Positions 42,915-52,360 are shown, numbered from the stretch's first letter. The stretch: DNA of 64,000 nucleotides from Imperialibacter roseus (GCF_032999765.1 NZ_CP136051.1:4006417-4070416); one strand, 5' to 3'. Numbers and translations are program-made. The notes: generated by a model from the sequence alone, not told the origin.

Positions 42915-44723
42915 CTACTTCCTTACTTTACCGGTTCTGTCGATGACTATATAGGCAAGATCGGTAGTTGGGTCACCTGCAGGTTTTTCGAGGTAAATGA
43001 TCGTCTCCATCACCATTTTGTTAAAAGAGACCGAAACCGGTGGATGATCGAGGTCGAGAGAAGCCTTCCAAAGCGCTTTCCCTGCATTGTCGACGGTAGT
43101 GATAAAAAGATGAGTTTTTTCCTTCAGTGGATAGTGAATATAAAAAGTCCTGAATCCATCAGCGGTTGGGGCATGCCCGGCGTTTTTAGGCTTATAGGAG
43201 AAGTCTTTGTTTGGTGTCGGTAACTTTTCGTTCAACATCCACTCCACAGTGTAGGCGGGTGTCGCCTTTGCCACTACAAAGTTCAAATCTTTACCTACGA
43301 GCTTCAGCCCGGTCACATAAAGGCCAGCACTGTCTGCAATGTGTATTGTGCTAAACCCCGTTGGGCTAGCAATACTATCCTTTACAGCCAAAGCAATCGA
43401 ATCACCATTTTGGGCAATCAACCAATTTCTACGCTTCCTCAAGCCCTCAGCTATCTTTCTCCACAAGCTCAGCTCTGAATCAACAAAGCTCTCCCTTTCG
43501 TTTGCATAGCTCAGCAGTTGGTCGGGAGAAACATACCTACTCGTAAAAAAGACAGGATTCCGCTGAAATCCTCCTTCAGCCTTTTGTTTGTCAATAGCAA
43601 TAAACTCTTTCATTTTATCCAGCCTGTCAACGAGGTTTGAAACAGCCATATACAGGTCGTCGACTTTAGTGCTATCGGGCATCACATTTGGCTGTTTTTC
43701 AATAAGGTAGTTCAATTCTTCCACTTTGAAACTCACCACCTTCTCAGTCAGGGTATTTGCGCCAAAGCCTCTGACTTTGGCCAAAATTGTCGGATCAAAT
43801 TCGAAGGGCCCGCTAATGCCAGATGGGTTCTGAACAAAGGCCTGCTTTTTTGCCACCAGGTCACGATCATAAGCAATTAGCTCCTGCCTGAATGGGCCGA
43901 TATTAGATTTCTGCTCAGATTTTGTCATCTCTGTCCAAGCCTTCAAATCCCAATAGCCAATGCTGCCTTCCCTGGTAAGATCAAGAGAACCTTTGCTGAA
44001 ATCAGCCAGATCGTACAGCGTGTTTTTCGCAAGGGTATGGGCAAGCCCGGCTGACGGTATCTTCGCAAGCGCCGCTTCAGCATTAGAAATGGCACTCTCA
44101 AGGTTTTTTACAATTCCTTCGAGCTTCACAAACTCCTGCTCAACTTCCTTGTCCATCCCCAGGAGGAAGGAAGACTGGTTTGAGAAGTCAATCTTAAAGT
44201 TTTGCAGTATTTCTTGTGCCTCATCGTAAAATTTTCTCGCCACCGATGCCTCCCTTAGGAAAGCCCTGACGTTGTTCCTTCTGTCTTGCAGGGATTTTAC
44301 CTTGTTTTCTATATCGAGATGAACATCGGAAACTTTGATCCCAAACTCACCAGTTCTCAAATCCCTTCTGTTGAACTCCTGATAATACTCTTCGTTTTTC
44401 TTTAGCTCCTTTTCATCTATCAGCTTCAGTGACTTATTATAATGGAGATCAGCGGCATCGATGTGGGCAAACATCTGGGCAGTATCGGTAACGATATTTT
44501 CAGACAATGCCTTTCGTTCAAGTATTTTGCCCAGGCTGTAATGAGCATTGGCTTCCTCGCTGTTTTTGGGGTCGGCGATAAACAAATCCAGTTGTTGTTC
44601 AGCTTCATCCCATTTAGAGGCTTGCATCAGAGGAAAGATATCTTTGTACTTTAACTTCTGAGCCGAAACGGCAAACGAAAAAAATAAAATAATAGTGGCG
44701 GTAGATACACAAGACTTTCTCAT
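42915..44723 (-). CDS. Exported helical-repeat protein, unknown
   Basis: A 602-aa protein with a signal peptide (MRKSCVSTATIILFFSFAVSAQ). Residues about 25-110 look like TPRs (MQASKWDEAEQQLDLFI, EEANAHYSLGKIL). Residues 110-420 are strongly helical and charged, including LESAISNAEAALAKI. The last 150 are strand-rich (IHIADSAGLYVTGLKLVG). I do not recognise the family. The ATG at 44723 is used in place of a TTG at 44732. A TACATTTG -7 element lies upstream. Confidence 0.78.
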   Translation of the reverse strand: MRKSCVSTATIILFFSFAVSAQKLKYKDIFPLMQASKWDEAEQQLDLFIADPKNSEEANAHYSLGKILERKALSENIVTDTAQMFAHIDAADLHYNKSLKLIDEKELKKNEEYYQEFNRRDLRTGEFGIKVSDVHLDIENKVKSLQDRRNNVRAFLREASVARKFYDEAQEILQNFKIDFSNQSSFLLGMDKEVEQEFVKLEGIVKNLESAISNAEAALAKIPSAGLAHTLAKNTLYDLADFSKGSLDLTREGSIGYWDLKAWTEMTKSEQKSNIGPFRQELIAYDRDLVAKKQAFVQNPSGISGPFEFDPTILAKVRGFGANTLTEKVVSFKVEELNYLIEKQPNVMPDSTKVDDLYMAVSNLVDRLDKMKEFIAIDKQKAEGGFQRNPVFFTSRYVSPDQLLSYANERESFVDSELSLWRKIAEGLRKRRNWLIAQNGDSIALAVKDSIASPTGFSTIHIADSAGLYVTGLKLVGKDLNFVVAKATPAYTVEWMLNEKLPTPNKDFSYKPKNAGHAPTADGFRTFYIHYPLKEKTHLFITTVDNAGKALWKASLDLDHPPVSVSFNKMVMETIIYLEKPAGDPTTDLAYIVIDRTGKVRK

Positions 44724-44763
44724 TGGTAGCAAAAATTTAGTCTAAGTTAAAAATGTTCTGCCA

Positions 44764-44771
44764 CAAATGTA
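44764..44771 (-). promoter_or_regulatory. -7 element for the 42915 gene
   Basis: TACATTTG on the minus strand, identical to the -7 element of the M81 promoter, 40 bp before the ATG at 44723. No good -33 element. Confidence 0.5.
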
Positions 44772-44872
44772 AAATACCCCACTATTTCGCTAAATACTGA
44801 TGAATCCACGACATGAGTTATTAGATTGCAACTTAGATTACCAAAATTCATACTCACTTAAACGTCACTAAG

Positions 44873-45652
44873 ATGAAAATTTCAGGCATTGCATTAGTTA
44901 TCACCTTTCTGGTGGCCTTTTCATCCGCTTCCTTCGCTCAGAAGTCGAAGAGGGAGTTTTACCAACTAAAAGTATATACCCTTGCTTCTGATACACAGGA
45001 GAAAATGGTTGACAAGTATTTAAAGGAAGCTTTTATCCCGGCGCTTCACAGGGCCAATATCAAGTCGATTGGCGTATTTAAAACCAAACTTAGCGAGACA
45101 GACACTGTTCGTAAGGTCTATGTGCTGATCCCATTTCCTTCATACGACCAATTCAGCGCCTTGGCCAATACGCTTTCGAAGGACGCACAATACCAAACGG
45201 CTGGAAGTGAATATATCAACGCTGCCTACAACCAGCCTCCGTACGCCAGGATTGAGAGCACCCTACTTCAGGCTTTTACCGGAATGCCCTTTATGAAAAC
45301 ACCGAACCTCACCGGCCCGAGAAGTGAACGAATATATGAGCTCAGGAGCTACGAATCGGCTACCGAAAAAATCCATCTAAACAAAGTAGAAATGTTTAAT
45401 GATGGAGAGGTCACCCTTTTCGACAGGCTTGGATTCAATGCGGTATTCTATGGAGAAGTAATTTCTGGTTCTACCATGCCAAACCTGATGTACATGACCA
45501 CCTTTGACAACAAAGCGAGCAGAGACGAGCACTGGAAGGCATTTTCGGCTGCTCCGGAGTGGGATAAGCTAAAAACGATGCCCAAGTATCAGAACAATGT
45601 TTCGAAGAATGTGACGAAGTTCCTGGTGCCTGCAGAATACTCTGACTATTGA
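44873..45652 (+). CDS. Exported NIPSNAP family protein
   Basis: A 259-aa protein with a signal peptide (ends SASFAQ) and two NIPSNAP (dimeric alpha/beta barrel) domains: YQLKVYTLAS at about 30-130 and YELRSYESAT at about 150-259. Bacterial NIPSNAP proteins are common in Bacteroidota; their function is not established. It is monocistronic and convergent with the TPR lipoprotein gene. Confidence 0.9.
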   Translation: MKISGIALVITFLVAFSSASFAQKSKREFYQLKVYTLASDTQEKMVDKYLKEAFIPALHRANIKSIGVFKTKLSETDTVRKVYVLIPFPSYDQFSALANTLSKDAQYQTAGSEYINAAYNQPPYARIESTLLQAFTGMPFMKTPNLTGPRSERIYELRSYESATEKIHLNKVEMFNDGEVTLFDRLGFNAVFYGEVISGSTMPNLMYMTTFDNKASRDEHWKAFSAAPEWDKLKTMPKYQNNVSKNVTKFLVPAEYSDY

Positions 45653-45692
45653 TTGAATTCACTGCATGTTATTCCGATTAGGGGCTAAGCCT

Positions 45693-46499
45693 CTAATTGG
45701 AAGACACTGCACACATTTCTAAAAACACCTTTTTGTAGTGCTTCGGATCCATATCTGAGGCTATTTTGTAGTCAGTGCAGGCAGCGCTATTGAGCCCAAC
45801 GCTTGATTTACAATCGGCTCGCCTGACGTACAGGTCGGCCGGGGCATACGCAAGTGCTTCTGCCCTATCAAAGTCTTCAATGGCTTCTGCATATTTACCC
45901 GCCCTCATTTGCAATATTCCTCTATTAAAATAGGCCTGGTTGAAATCCGGCTTTTGAGAAATCACGTGGTTAATATCCCTTAAGGCCATGTATCCATTGC
46001 CGACAGTACCCATCACTATTGCCCGATGATAGAACAGTGTAACATCACTGTCATCCTTTTTTATGGCTTTGTTATAGTAGCTCAAAGCACTCCATGGGTC
46101 ATTGTCTGCCATCATCACACGCCCCATCAGATAATTTGCTTCAAAATTCTCCTCGTCTCTCTGCAACACCCGAAAAAGGTCGGTTTTTGCTCCGTCCAAA
46201 TAGTCTGTTCTCAACAGGCACCTTGCCCTGGCTATCAAAATCTCATTGGCCTTTTCATTGTATCTCAGCGACTTCCCATACCAGGTAATAGCCTCATTGT
46301 ACCTGCCCAGTTCCTCAAGGCTTCGGGCAATGTTGTAGAGGTGATACCAGTTTTGCGGATCAAGGCTTGACAATTCTTTAAAAATTACCAAAGATTGTTC
46401 AAAATCTTCGTTTTCAAACGCTTCAAACGCTGCCTCCTCCTTGTCTTCGCAAGCAAAAAGGCAGATAGCCAGTAGAAAAAGAAGGCCAGCGTTTCTCAT
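45693..46499 (-). CDS. TPR lipoprotein
   Basis: A 268-aa lipoprotein (LLFLLAICLFAC) made of about six tetratricopeptide repeats from residue 25 on, for example WYHLYNIARSLEELGRYNEA, EANYLMGRVMMADNDPWSA and AYFNRGILQMRAGKYAEAIE. It is probably a protein-interaction scaffold in the envelope. The partner is unknown and no neighbour gives a clue. Confidence 0.88.
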   Translation of the reverse strand: MRNAGLLFLLAICLFACEDKEEAAFEAFENEDFEQSLVIFKELSSLDPQNWYHLYNIARSLEELGRYNEAITWYGKSLRYNEKANEILIARARCLLRTDYLDGAKTDLFRVLQRDEENFEANYLMGRVMMADNDPWSALSYYNKAIKKDDSDVTLFYHRAIVMGTVGNGYMALRDINHVISQKPDFNQAYFNRGILQMRAGKYAEAIEDFDRAEALAYAPADLYVRRADCKSSVGLNSAACTDYKIASDMDPKHYKKVFLEMCAVSSN

Positions 46500-46563
46500 G
46501 CTGAAAGATAAACTAATCGTTTAGTTGTAGCAAACGCTTTTATTAATTAATTCCGGAAATTGA

Positions 46564-47052
46564 ATGAACAGGAACGCTAATTATTACATAGACCAACTGA
46601 ACCTCGCCTCTCATCCTGAGGGCGGATATTTTAAAGAGACATATAGAAGTGTTGAAGTCACCACCACCAAAGCTGGTCAAAGGAGCATTTCCACTGCCAT
46701 TTACTTCCTGTTGGAAGCCGGCAACTTTTCTGCATTTCACCGCATAAAGTCAGATGAAGCGTGGCACTTTTACGATGGCGACCCGCTTTCCGTATACATG
46801 ATTGATCAAAGTGGCATGCTTGAAGAGGTTCGCCTTGGCCTGGATCTTTCAGCAGGCCAAAAGCCTCAGACAGTCGTTCCTGCCAACTGCTGGTTTGCCT
46901 CCAGAGTGTCTGCTGGCGGAAAATTCTCCCTGGTAGGCTGCACAGTGGCACCGGGCTTTGACTTTCAAGACTTTGAAATGGCTGAAAGAAACAAACTGAT
47001 TCAAGAATATCCCCAGTACCAATCAATCATTAGCTCCCTTACAAGGATTTAA
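46564..47052 (+). CDS. DUF985 cupin
   Basis: A 162-aa single-domain cupin of the Cupin_5/DUF985 family: HPEGGYFKETYRS, STAIYFLLEAGNFSAFHRI, DEAWHFYDGDPL and VVPANCWFASRV. The His and Glu positions for a metal site are kept. Function unknown, perhaps sugar-related. Its stop codon touches the palindrome that precedes marR. Confidence 0.92.
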   Translation: MNRNANYYIDQLNLASHPEGGYFKETYRSVEVTTTKAGQRSISTAIYFLLEAGNFSAFHRIKSDEAWHFYDGDPLSVYMIDQSGMLEEVRLGLDLSAGQKPQTVVPANCWFASRVSAGGKFSLVGCTVAPGFDFQDFEMAERNKLIQEYPQYQSIISSLTRI

Positions 47053-47074
47053 ATACTTGACAAAGTCAAGTATT
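47052..47074. promoter_or_regulatory. Perfect palindrome, likely MarR operator
   Basis: AATACTTGAC (47052-47061) and GTCAAGTATT (47065-47074) are exact reverse complements around AAA. The site is 17 bp before the marR ATG. A TTG within it lies 21 bp before TACTTGGC (47081), so it would overlap the -33 element and allow autoregulation by the MarR protein. Confidence 0.75.
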
Positions 47075-47091
47075 ATCATTTACTTGGCGAC

Positions 47092-47529
47092 ATGATCGAA
47101 GCTGAAAAAGCAATAGGCATTGTTCGTGATTTCAACAGGTTTTACACCAGTGTCATTGGCCTGCTCGACAAGCACATACTTGATAGCCCCTATTCTTTGT
47201 CGGAGGCTCGGGTCATGTTCGAAATCAATATAGTCGGTAGCTGCACTGCCAGGCATATAAAAGCAGAAACGCAAATGGATGAGGGCTATCTGAGCAGGAT
47301 AGTCGACAAGCTGTTGAAGCAGGGCCTTTTGAAGAAAACCAGGTCGGACGAAGACGGCAGAGCGTTTTTGCTTTCACTATCGCCAGCCGGGCAACGAGAG
47401 TTTACCAGGCTCGACAAAGCCTCACATGACGACATAGCGCTGTTACTGAAAAAACTGAGCCGAAAAGAAATTGACCTTCTTTCTACTCAGCTCCAAAGCA
47501 TAAAATCAATTTTAGCGAAGACTTTATGA
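47092..47529 (+). CDS. MarR family regulator
   Basis: A 145-aa winged-helix regulator. SEARVMFEI and CTARHIKAETQMDEGYLSRIVDKLLKQ form the helix-turn-helix, and LLKKTRSDEDGRAFLLSLS is the wing with the conserved Asp-Arg. It resembles the N-terminal half of bifunctional MarR/GNAT proteins. Its last four bases overlap the start of the acetyltransferase gene (ATGA). It probably binds the palindrome just upstream. Confidence 0.9.
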   Translation: MIEAEKAIGIVRDFNRFYTSVIGLLDKHILDSPYSLSEARVMFEINIVGSCTARHIKAETQMDEGYLSRIVDKLLKQGLLKKTRSDEDGRAFLLSLSPAGQREFTRLDKASHDDIALLLKKLSRKEIDLLSTQLQSIKSILAKTL

Positions 47530-48029
47530 AAGCTGCCATCACCCTTGAAAGTGTGACCATACGAACTGAGCTGAGGCCAGGGGACATAGGATATGTGATC
47601 TACATGCACGGCGATATCTATTCGAAAGAGTATGGTTACAGTTTGGGTTTCGAATCTTATGTGGCCGAAAGTTTTGTAGAGTTCTACAAGCAATATGACG
47701 CCAACCTTGATCGGGTGTGGGTTTGTGAACACAACGAAAAAATCATAGGGTTTCTTCTGCTGATGCACCGGGGCAAAGCAGCCCAGCTTAGGTACTTCAT
47801 AATGGAAAAGCCCTACCGGGGTATCGGACTGGGAAAGAAGCTAATGAATTTGTATATGAACGAACTGAACAGCCTCGGGTACGAATCGTCTTACCTTCTC
47901 ACCGTGGACGAGCTTCCTGCGGCTGCCTCGTTGTACAAGCGGCATGGCTTTCGACTGACTGAGGAAAAGCCATTTTCGGATTTCGGCAAACCCCTGATGG
48001 AGCAGAAATATGAGCTTATGCTACGCTGA
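47526..48029 (+). CDS. GNAT acetyltransferase paired with MarR
   Basis: A 167-aa GNAT. The N-terminal RPGDIGYVIYMHGDIYSKEYG is the block I know from the C-terminal half of MarR-GNAT fusion proteins. YFIMEKPYRGIGLGKKLM is the acetyl-CoA-binding motif A, and AASLYKRHGFRLTEE is motif B. The 145 + 167 residues of the two genes equal the size of the usual fusion. Substrate unknown. Translationally coupled to marR. Confidence 0.9.
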   Translation: MKAAITLESVTIRTELRPGDIGYVIYMHGDIYSKEYGYSLGFESYVAESFVEFYKQYDANLDRVWVCEHNEKIIGFLLLMHRGKAAQLRYFIMEKPYRGIGLGKKLMNLYMNELNSLGYESSYLLTVDELPAAASLYKRHGFRLTEEKPFSDFGKPLMEQKYELMLR

Positions 48030-48034
48030 TCGCT

Positions 48035-49054
48035 CTAGTGCTTCACCTTTACATAGTGCTCTTTGATCAAATCCCTCCCGAAGTCACCATCAAAATCTCG
48101 CCAAACGGTATGGATATGATTGCCGTTACCCTGTGAGTTATCAAACTCAATCAGGAAAGAGAGCCCCTGTATCCTGTAATAATGTGGTGCACCGGGTTTA
48201 TCGCTACCTGCCCACCCGAACATAATGAGATTGACGTCTTCTTTCAGTATGTTGCTTTTTCTTGCCCTCGCTTCTTTTTCCGGCATCACAGCCAGGTATT
48301 CATCAACGATTGCCCATAGCATATTTTTCTGTTGATCCGTAAGCTGATCATAGGCAATGCCTGCCCTGTCAAGCGGTTTTACCTGCGCTACAGTCTTAGA
48401 CACAATATCATTGAAAGTGCTTCCACTAAAAACGGCTTGCTGCTTTTGTGCTCCCTTCAGCGAATTCAACAGTTCGAAAGCCAGGTCTTCTTCCCTGTTA
48501 AGCACCCGCAGGCCCTCCTTAGGGCCATTTTTCACCTCACCGGGGTTAGATCCCAAAAACCTTGGTGTGTAAGACACCTCACCATTTACGACTGTGAAGT
48601 GAAGAGAGATATGATGCCCGTCGAACTGCCAGGCCCACGGTTCTTTCCCTCCAGGCTTGCCGAAAATGGATACGAAATACATCTCCGGATCACGCTTCGG
48701 GTTGTTTTCCAACTCAGCCAGCACTTCCTCCAGGCTCATGATCATTTTGACCTTTTTGTAGCCTGCTTCGCTGAGCGACATAGTTAATAGCTGATTCACC
48801 AGGTCTTTCTGACTGTCGTCCATTTCTTTTAACGGCAGCCCATTTCTGGCAACCTGGTAAGGAGGCACATACGCCCAATCAAATCTTTTGGTATCGTCGA
48901 AGGCCATGAGCAGTTTGGCTTTCTGCTTGTCGTTCGCCGACTCGAGCAAGAGGCTGGCTATTTCGGCACTGAAACCGTGGAACCTGAACGAGCTAGTGAA
49001 AATGGCAAAGGCCAGCAGCATAGCTGACAGATAAAACTTAGGGTGGGTTTTCAT
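48035..49054 (-). CDS. Exported DUF3500 protein
   Basis: A 339-aa protein with an N-terminal signal or anchor (YLSAMLLAFAIFTSS). It shows the DUF3500 pattern: PWAWQFDGHHISLHF, PRFLGSNPGEV, MFGWAGSDKPGAPHYYRIQG and NHIHTVWRDFDGDFGRDL, rich in His and Asp. Function unknown. Convergent with the MarR-GNAT pair, 5 bp apart. Confidence 0.92.
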   Translation of the reverse strand: MKTHPKFYLSAMLLAFAIFTSSFRFHGFSAEIASLLLESANDKQKAKLLMAFDDTKRFDWAYVPPYQVARNGLPLKEMDDSQKDLVNQLLTMSLSEAGYKKVKMIMSLEEVLAELENNPKRDPEMYFVSIFGKPGGKEPWAWQFDGHHISLHFTVVNGEVSYTPRFLGSNPGEVKNGPKEGLRVLNREEDLAFELLNSLKGAQKQQAVFSGSTFNDIVSKTVAQVKPLDRAGIAYDQLTDQQKNMLWAIVDEYLAVMPEKEARARKSNILKEDVNLIMFGWAGSDKPGAPHYYRIQGLSFLIEFDNSQGNGNHIHTVWRDFDGDFGRDLIKEHYVKVKH

Positions 49055-49127
49055 GCAAGAAGATAACTATTATTTCGCAGAAAAACACTAACAACCAATC
49101 GATTAGCTAAGGCATCCTTTGCAATGG

Positions 49128-49550
49128 TCAGGTATTAAAATAATACTTCTTTAAAAACCCTTCACAACTCACAACATCTATCGTGGAGTAGTAAAAATCA
49201 TCTCTGTCTTCAGTCACAATACACCGGCACCCTACTTCCAGTGCAGCATAGTACTGCATGCCGTCTTCAAAATCATGGATACTTTTATTAGTCAAAGCAC
49301 TATTAACAGCGTTATCATCAATAACGGCCGTGAGAATATGCTCTTTCAGAATGGCAAGCTTTTTCTTCGCTTGCACTGCTCCACTTTTCTTAGATGAAAA
49401 ATAGAAAGCGATGGCGAGACTCATCGGCGTGGCATACAATTCAAAACCCTGCTTTCCCGCCAAACTTAACACTCTCGCTGCATTGGAAAATACTGGATAT
49501 TCCTTATTGAGCACCGCAACCAATACATTGGCATCTATCAGGGTTTTCAC
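49128..49550 (-). CDS. PIN domain toxin (VapC-like)
   Basis: A 140-aa PIN ribonuclease. LIDANVLVAVL has the first catalytic Asp, HDFEDGMQYYAAL the central acidic pair, and IVTEDRDDFYYS the last acidic block, so the active site looks intact. It starts with GTG at 49550, overlapping the antitoxin stop by 4 bp (GTGA); the frame upstream is only the shadow of the antitoxin. It likely cleaves a specific RNA when freed from the antitoxin. Confidence 0.85.
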   Translation of the reverse strand: MKTLIDANVLVAVLNKEYPVFSNAARVLSLAGKQGFELYATPMSLAIAFYFSSKKSGAVQAKKKLAILKEHILTAVIDDNAVNSALTNKSIHDFEDGMQYYAALEVGCRCIVTEDRDDFYYSTIDVVSCEGFLKKYYFNT

Positions 49551-49807
49551 TTCTTTTTGCGGCTTTCGTAGTACTCTTTTTTTGCCGCTTTTCTTGGCTT
49601 TGAAGTTTTGTATTCTGCCTGCCCATCTGCCACCATCATCACCCACTTCGCTACCTCCAGGTCTTCGAGCGACTGATAGTGCCGGGATGTCATTTGCCTG
49701 TAGAGGTATTCTGTTAGCCTGGACAGACTAATATTATTCTCCTCGGCGAATGCTTTGGCTGAGGCAATAACACTTGCATCAAAACTCAAAGTGATCTTGG
49801 CGTCCAT
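49547..49807 (-). CDS. DUF6364-like antitoxin
   Basis: An 86-aa protein. The N-terminal ITLSFDASVIASAKAFAEENNISLSRLTEYL is a ribbon-helix-helix-type DNA-binding motif like DUF6364 proteins. The C-terminal tail is basic (KPRKAAKKEYYESRKKK) and would wrap the PIN toxin. It is coupled to the toxin gene by GTGA. The promoter with its palindrome lies just upstream, as in autoregulated VapBC modules. Confidence 0.85.
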   Translation of the reverse strand: MDAKITLSFDASVIASAKAFAEENNISLSRLTEYLYRQMTSRHYQSLEDLEVAKWVMMVADGQAEYKTSKPRKAAKKEYYESRKKK

Positions 49808-49818
49808 ACTTCCATTAT

Positions 49819-49854
49819 TTTATACGACAAAGATAAAAAATTTATACGTATAAA
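49819..49854 (-). promoter_or_regulatory. Toxin-antitoxin promoter and operator
   Basis: TATCTTTG (minus strand, 49835-49828) is an exact -7 element. It is bracketed by a perfect 14-bp palindrome TTTATACGTATAAA (49841-49854) and a half-site TTTATACG (49819-49826). This is the expected layout for an RHH antitoxin repressing its own promoter. Confidence 0.75.
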
Positions 49855-49881
49855 AAATAAGGAAGTTTCGACGCTACTCAA

Positions 49882-52185
49882 TCATCCCCCAAATTTTCCC
49901 CTCAGCTTAGCCAACTGAGCCTGCAAATCTCCATCCGGCTCATCTGATTGCTGTGGTTTTTGAGGCTGAAAGCTTCTTCGCTCCTGCCTCCTTGGCTCTG
50001 GTCGCTCGTCTTTTTTATCACTTGCCTTTCTGGGAGCAGGGCCTGTGGCAAATGGATCGGCTTTCATCGACAGGGCAATCCGTTTTCTGGCGAGGTCAAC
50101 TTCTACCACTGTCACCATTACCTTCTGCTGTAGCTTAACCGCCTCCGACGGATCGCTAATAAATTTATCGGCCAGGTGACTGATGTGAACCAGGCCGTCC
50201 TGATGCACTCCAATGTCCACAAAAGCACCAAACTTGGTCACGTTGGTGACGATGCCCGGAAGCTTCATGCCCATTTTAAGGTCGGCCATCTCATTCACTC
50301 CGTCAGTAAAAGAGAATACCTCGAACGACTCCCTGGGGTCACGACCGGGTTTGGCTAGTTCCTCAATAATATCTGTCAAAGTAGGAAGCCCCACCTCCTC
50401 AGATACATACTTTTTCAAATCTAATTTCCGTCGAAGCTCATTGCTCGTCATCAAATCAGTAACGCCACAACCAAGGTCTTTTGCCATTTGCTCCACCAAA
50501 TTATACCGTTCCGGGTGAACTGCACTGGTGTCCAGTACGTTCTTGCCATCCCTGATGCGAAGGAAGCCAGCGGCCTGCTCGTAAGCCTTGTCGCCCAGGC
50601 GGGGTACTTTCTTCAGCGACTCCCTGTCTTTGAAAGGCCCATTAGCATTCCTGAACTCAACGATATTTTGTGCCAGTTGTGGCCCCAGCCCCGACACGTA
50701 GGTCAGCAGCTGCTTGCTTGCTGTGTTCAGTTCCACGCCCACAGCGTTTACACAGCTCATCACCACATCGTCCAGCGACTTCTTTAGCTCTGTTTGATCC
50801 ACGTCGTGCTGGTACTGGCCAACGCCTATCGACTTGGCATCTATCTTCACCAGCTCAGCCAACGGATCCATAAGTCTGCGACCAATGGAGACTGCACCAC
50901 GAACAGTCACGTCCTGATCGGGGAATTCTTCTCTGGCTACATCCGACGCAGAATAGATAGAGGCGCCACTTTCGTTCACCATGGCCACCAGCACATGCGA
51001 AGGCAGCCCGATAGATTTGATAAACTGCTCGGTTTCTCTGCTTGCCGTTCCGTTTCCAATGGCTACGGCCTGGATTTTATATTTCTCCACCATGTAGGCA
51101 ACCGTGGCTGCCGCCTTTTGCACAGCTTTTTGAGGTTCGTTAGGGTAAATGGCCTCAAAGTCCAGCAGCTTACCCTGGCTGTCCAAAGCAGCTACTTTAC
51201 ACCCCGTTCTGAATCCCGGGTCGACAGCAAGAATGCTCTTTTGCCCTAGCGGGGCAGCCATCAGCAGTTGCTTCAAGTTTTCGGCAAACACATTAATGGC
51301 CTCCACATCAGCCTTGTCTTTTGACCCGAGCCGTGCTTCAGTTTCCATGCTAGGCTTCAGCAAGCGCTTATATGAATCATGGACAGCTTCTTTCACCTGA
51401 TCGGCCACGGGATTGCTGCCCTTCACAAACTGTCTTTCAAGCAACAAAGTCGCTTCCTCCTCCGGCGGATACATATCCAGCATAAGTATCATCTCCTTTT
51501 CACCTCTTCTCATCGCAAGCAGGCGGTGAGATGGCACCTTGCCAAGGGGCTCAGACCACTCAAAGTAGTCTTTATATTTCTGTCCCTCTTCCTCTTTGCC
51601 TTTCATCACTTTGGAGTAAACAACGCCACTGCGATTAAACAGCTCCCTCATTTTCTTTCGGGCATCGGGGTCTTCATTCACTATTTCAGCAATAATGTCA
51701 CGAGCTCCCTGCAAGGCCTCCTCGGCTGATGCCACACCTTTTTCTTCATCCAGGTATTTTTCGGCCTCACCTGCCAATTCACCAGCTTGCCTTTCAAAGA
51801 TCCAAAGTGCCAGCGGCTCCAGTCCCTTTTCTCTGGCAATGGTGGCTCGGGTGCGGCGCTTGGGCTTATAGGGCAGATAAATATCTTCCAGCGACGACAT
51901 GGTTTCTGCTGCATCAATTTGCGCTTTCAGCTCATCAGTCAGCTTGCCCTGCTCCTCAATCGACTTGAGGATGGCTTCCCTTCTTTTGTCGAGGTCACGC
52001 AGTTGCCCAATCCGGTCACGTATTTTTGCAATAAAAACTTCGTCGAGGCTTCCTGTCCTCTCTTTACGGTACCTGGAAATAAAAGGAACGGTTCCGCCTT
52101 CGTCGAGAAGCTCAGCGGTAGCTACGACCTGTTTTGGGGAAATGCTTAATTCAGCTGCGATTTTGAGGTAATGTGCCTGGCTCAT
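49882..52185 (-). CDS. tex: Tex, RNA-binding transcription accessory protein
   Basis: A 767-aa cytoplasmic protein with the full Tex layout: N-terminal helical region (GTVPFISRYRKERTG), YqgF-like RNase H fold (ILAVDPGFRTGCKVAALD), helix-hairpin-helix (YVSGLGPQLAQNIVEFR), and a C-terminal S1 RNA-binding domain (GIVTNVTKFGAFVDIGVHQDG), then a basic tail. Tex binds nucleic acid and affects transcription. Monocistronic. Confidence 0.96.
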   Translation of the reverse strand: MSQAHYLKIAAELSISPKQVVATAELLDEGGTVPFISRYRKERTGSLDEVFIAKIRDRIGQLRDLDKRREAILKSIEEQGKLTDELKAQIDAAETMSSLEDIYLPYKPKRRTRATIAREKGLEPLALWIFERQAGELAGEAEKYLDEEKGVASAEEALQGARDIIAEIVNEDPDARKKMRELFNRSGVVYSKVMKGKEEEGQKYKDYFEWSEPLGKVPSHRLLAMRRGEKEMILMLDMYPPEEEATLLLERQFVKGSNPVADQVKEAVHDSYKRLLKPSMETEARLGSKDKADVEAINVFAENLKQLLMAAPLGQKSILAVDPGFRTGCKVAALDSQGKLLDFEAIYPNEPQKAVQKAAATVAYMVEKYKIQAVAIGNGTASRETEQFIKSIGLPSHVLVAMVNESGASIYSASDVAREEFPDQDVTVRGAVSIGRRLMDPLAELVKIDAKSIGVGQYQHDVDQTELKKSLDDVVMSCVNAVGVELNTASKQLLTYVSGLGPQLAQNIVEFRNANGPFKDRESLKKVPRLGDKAYEQAAGFLRIRDGKNVLDTSAVHPERYNLVEQMAKDLGCGVTDLMTSNELRRKLDLKKYVSEEVGLPTLTDIIEELAKPGRDPRESFEVFSFTDGVNEMADLKMGMKLPGIVTNVTKFGAFVDIGVHQDGLVHISHLADKFISDPSEAVKLQQKVMVTVVEVDLARKRIALSMKADPFATGPAPRKASDKKDERPEPRRQERRSFQPQKPQQSDEPDGDLQAQLAKLRGKFGG

Positions 52186-52360
52186 GTCTTCCTTGACTTC
52201 TGATTAGGGTCTGTTAAATACGTGTTTTGCTCAAAGTGATCTTCGAAATTACTCGAAACAGGGCTCGAAAATAAAGGCTTTCGGAATCAAATGAAGACTT
52301 TTTTTGTATTGATTGCTGCGGAGACTAAAAACTTACTGACTTCTAATGAATTAAGGCAAA

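Noticed and set aside
47526-47529. MarR/GNAT as a frameshifted pseudogene
   Set aside because: Both frames are intact, the GNAT has its own ATG overlapping the marR stop, and no slippery sequence is seen, so two coupled genes are simpler.
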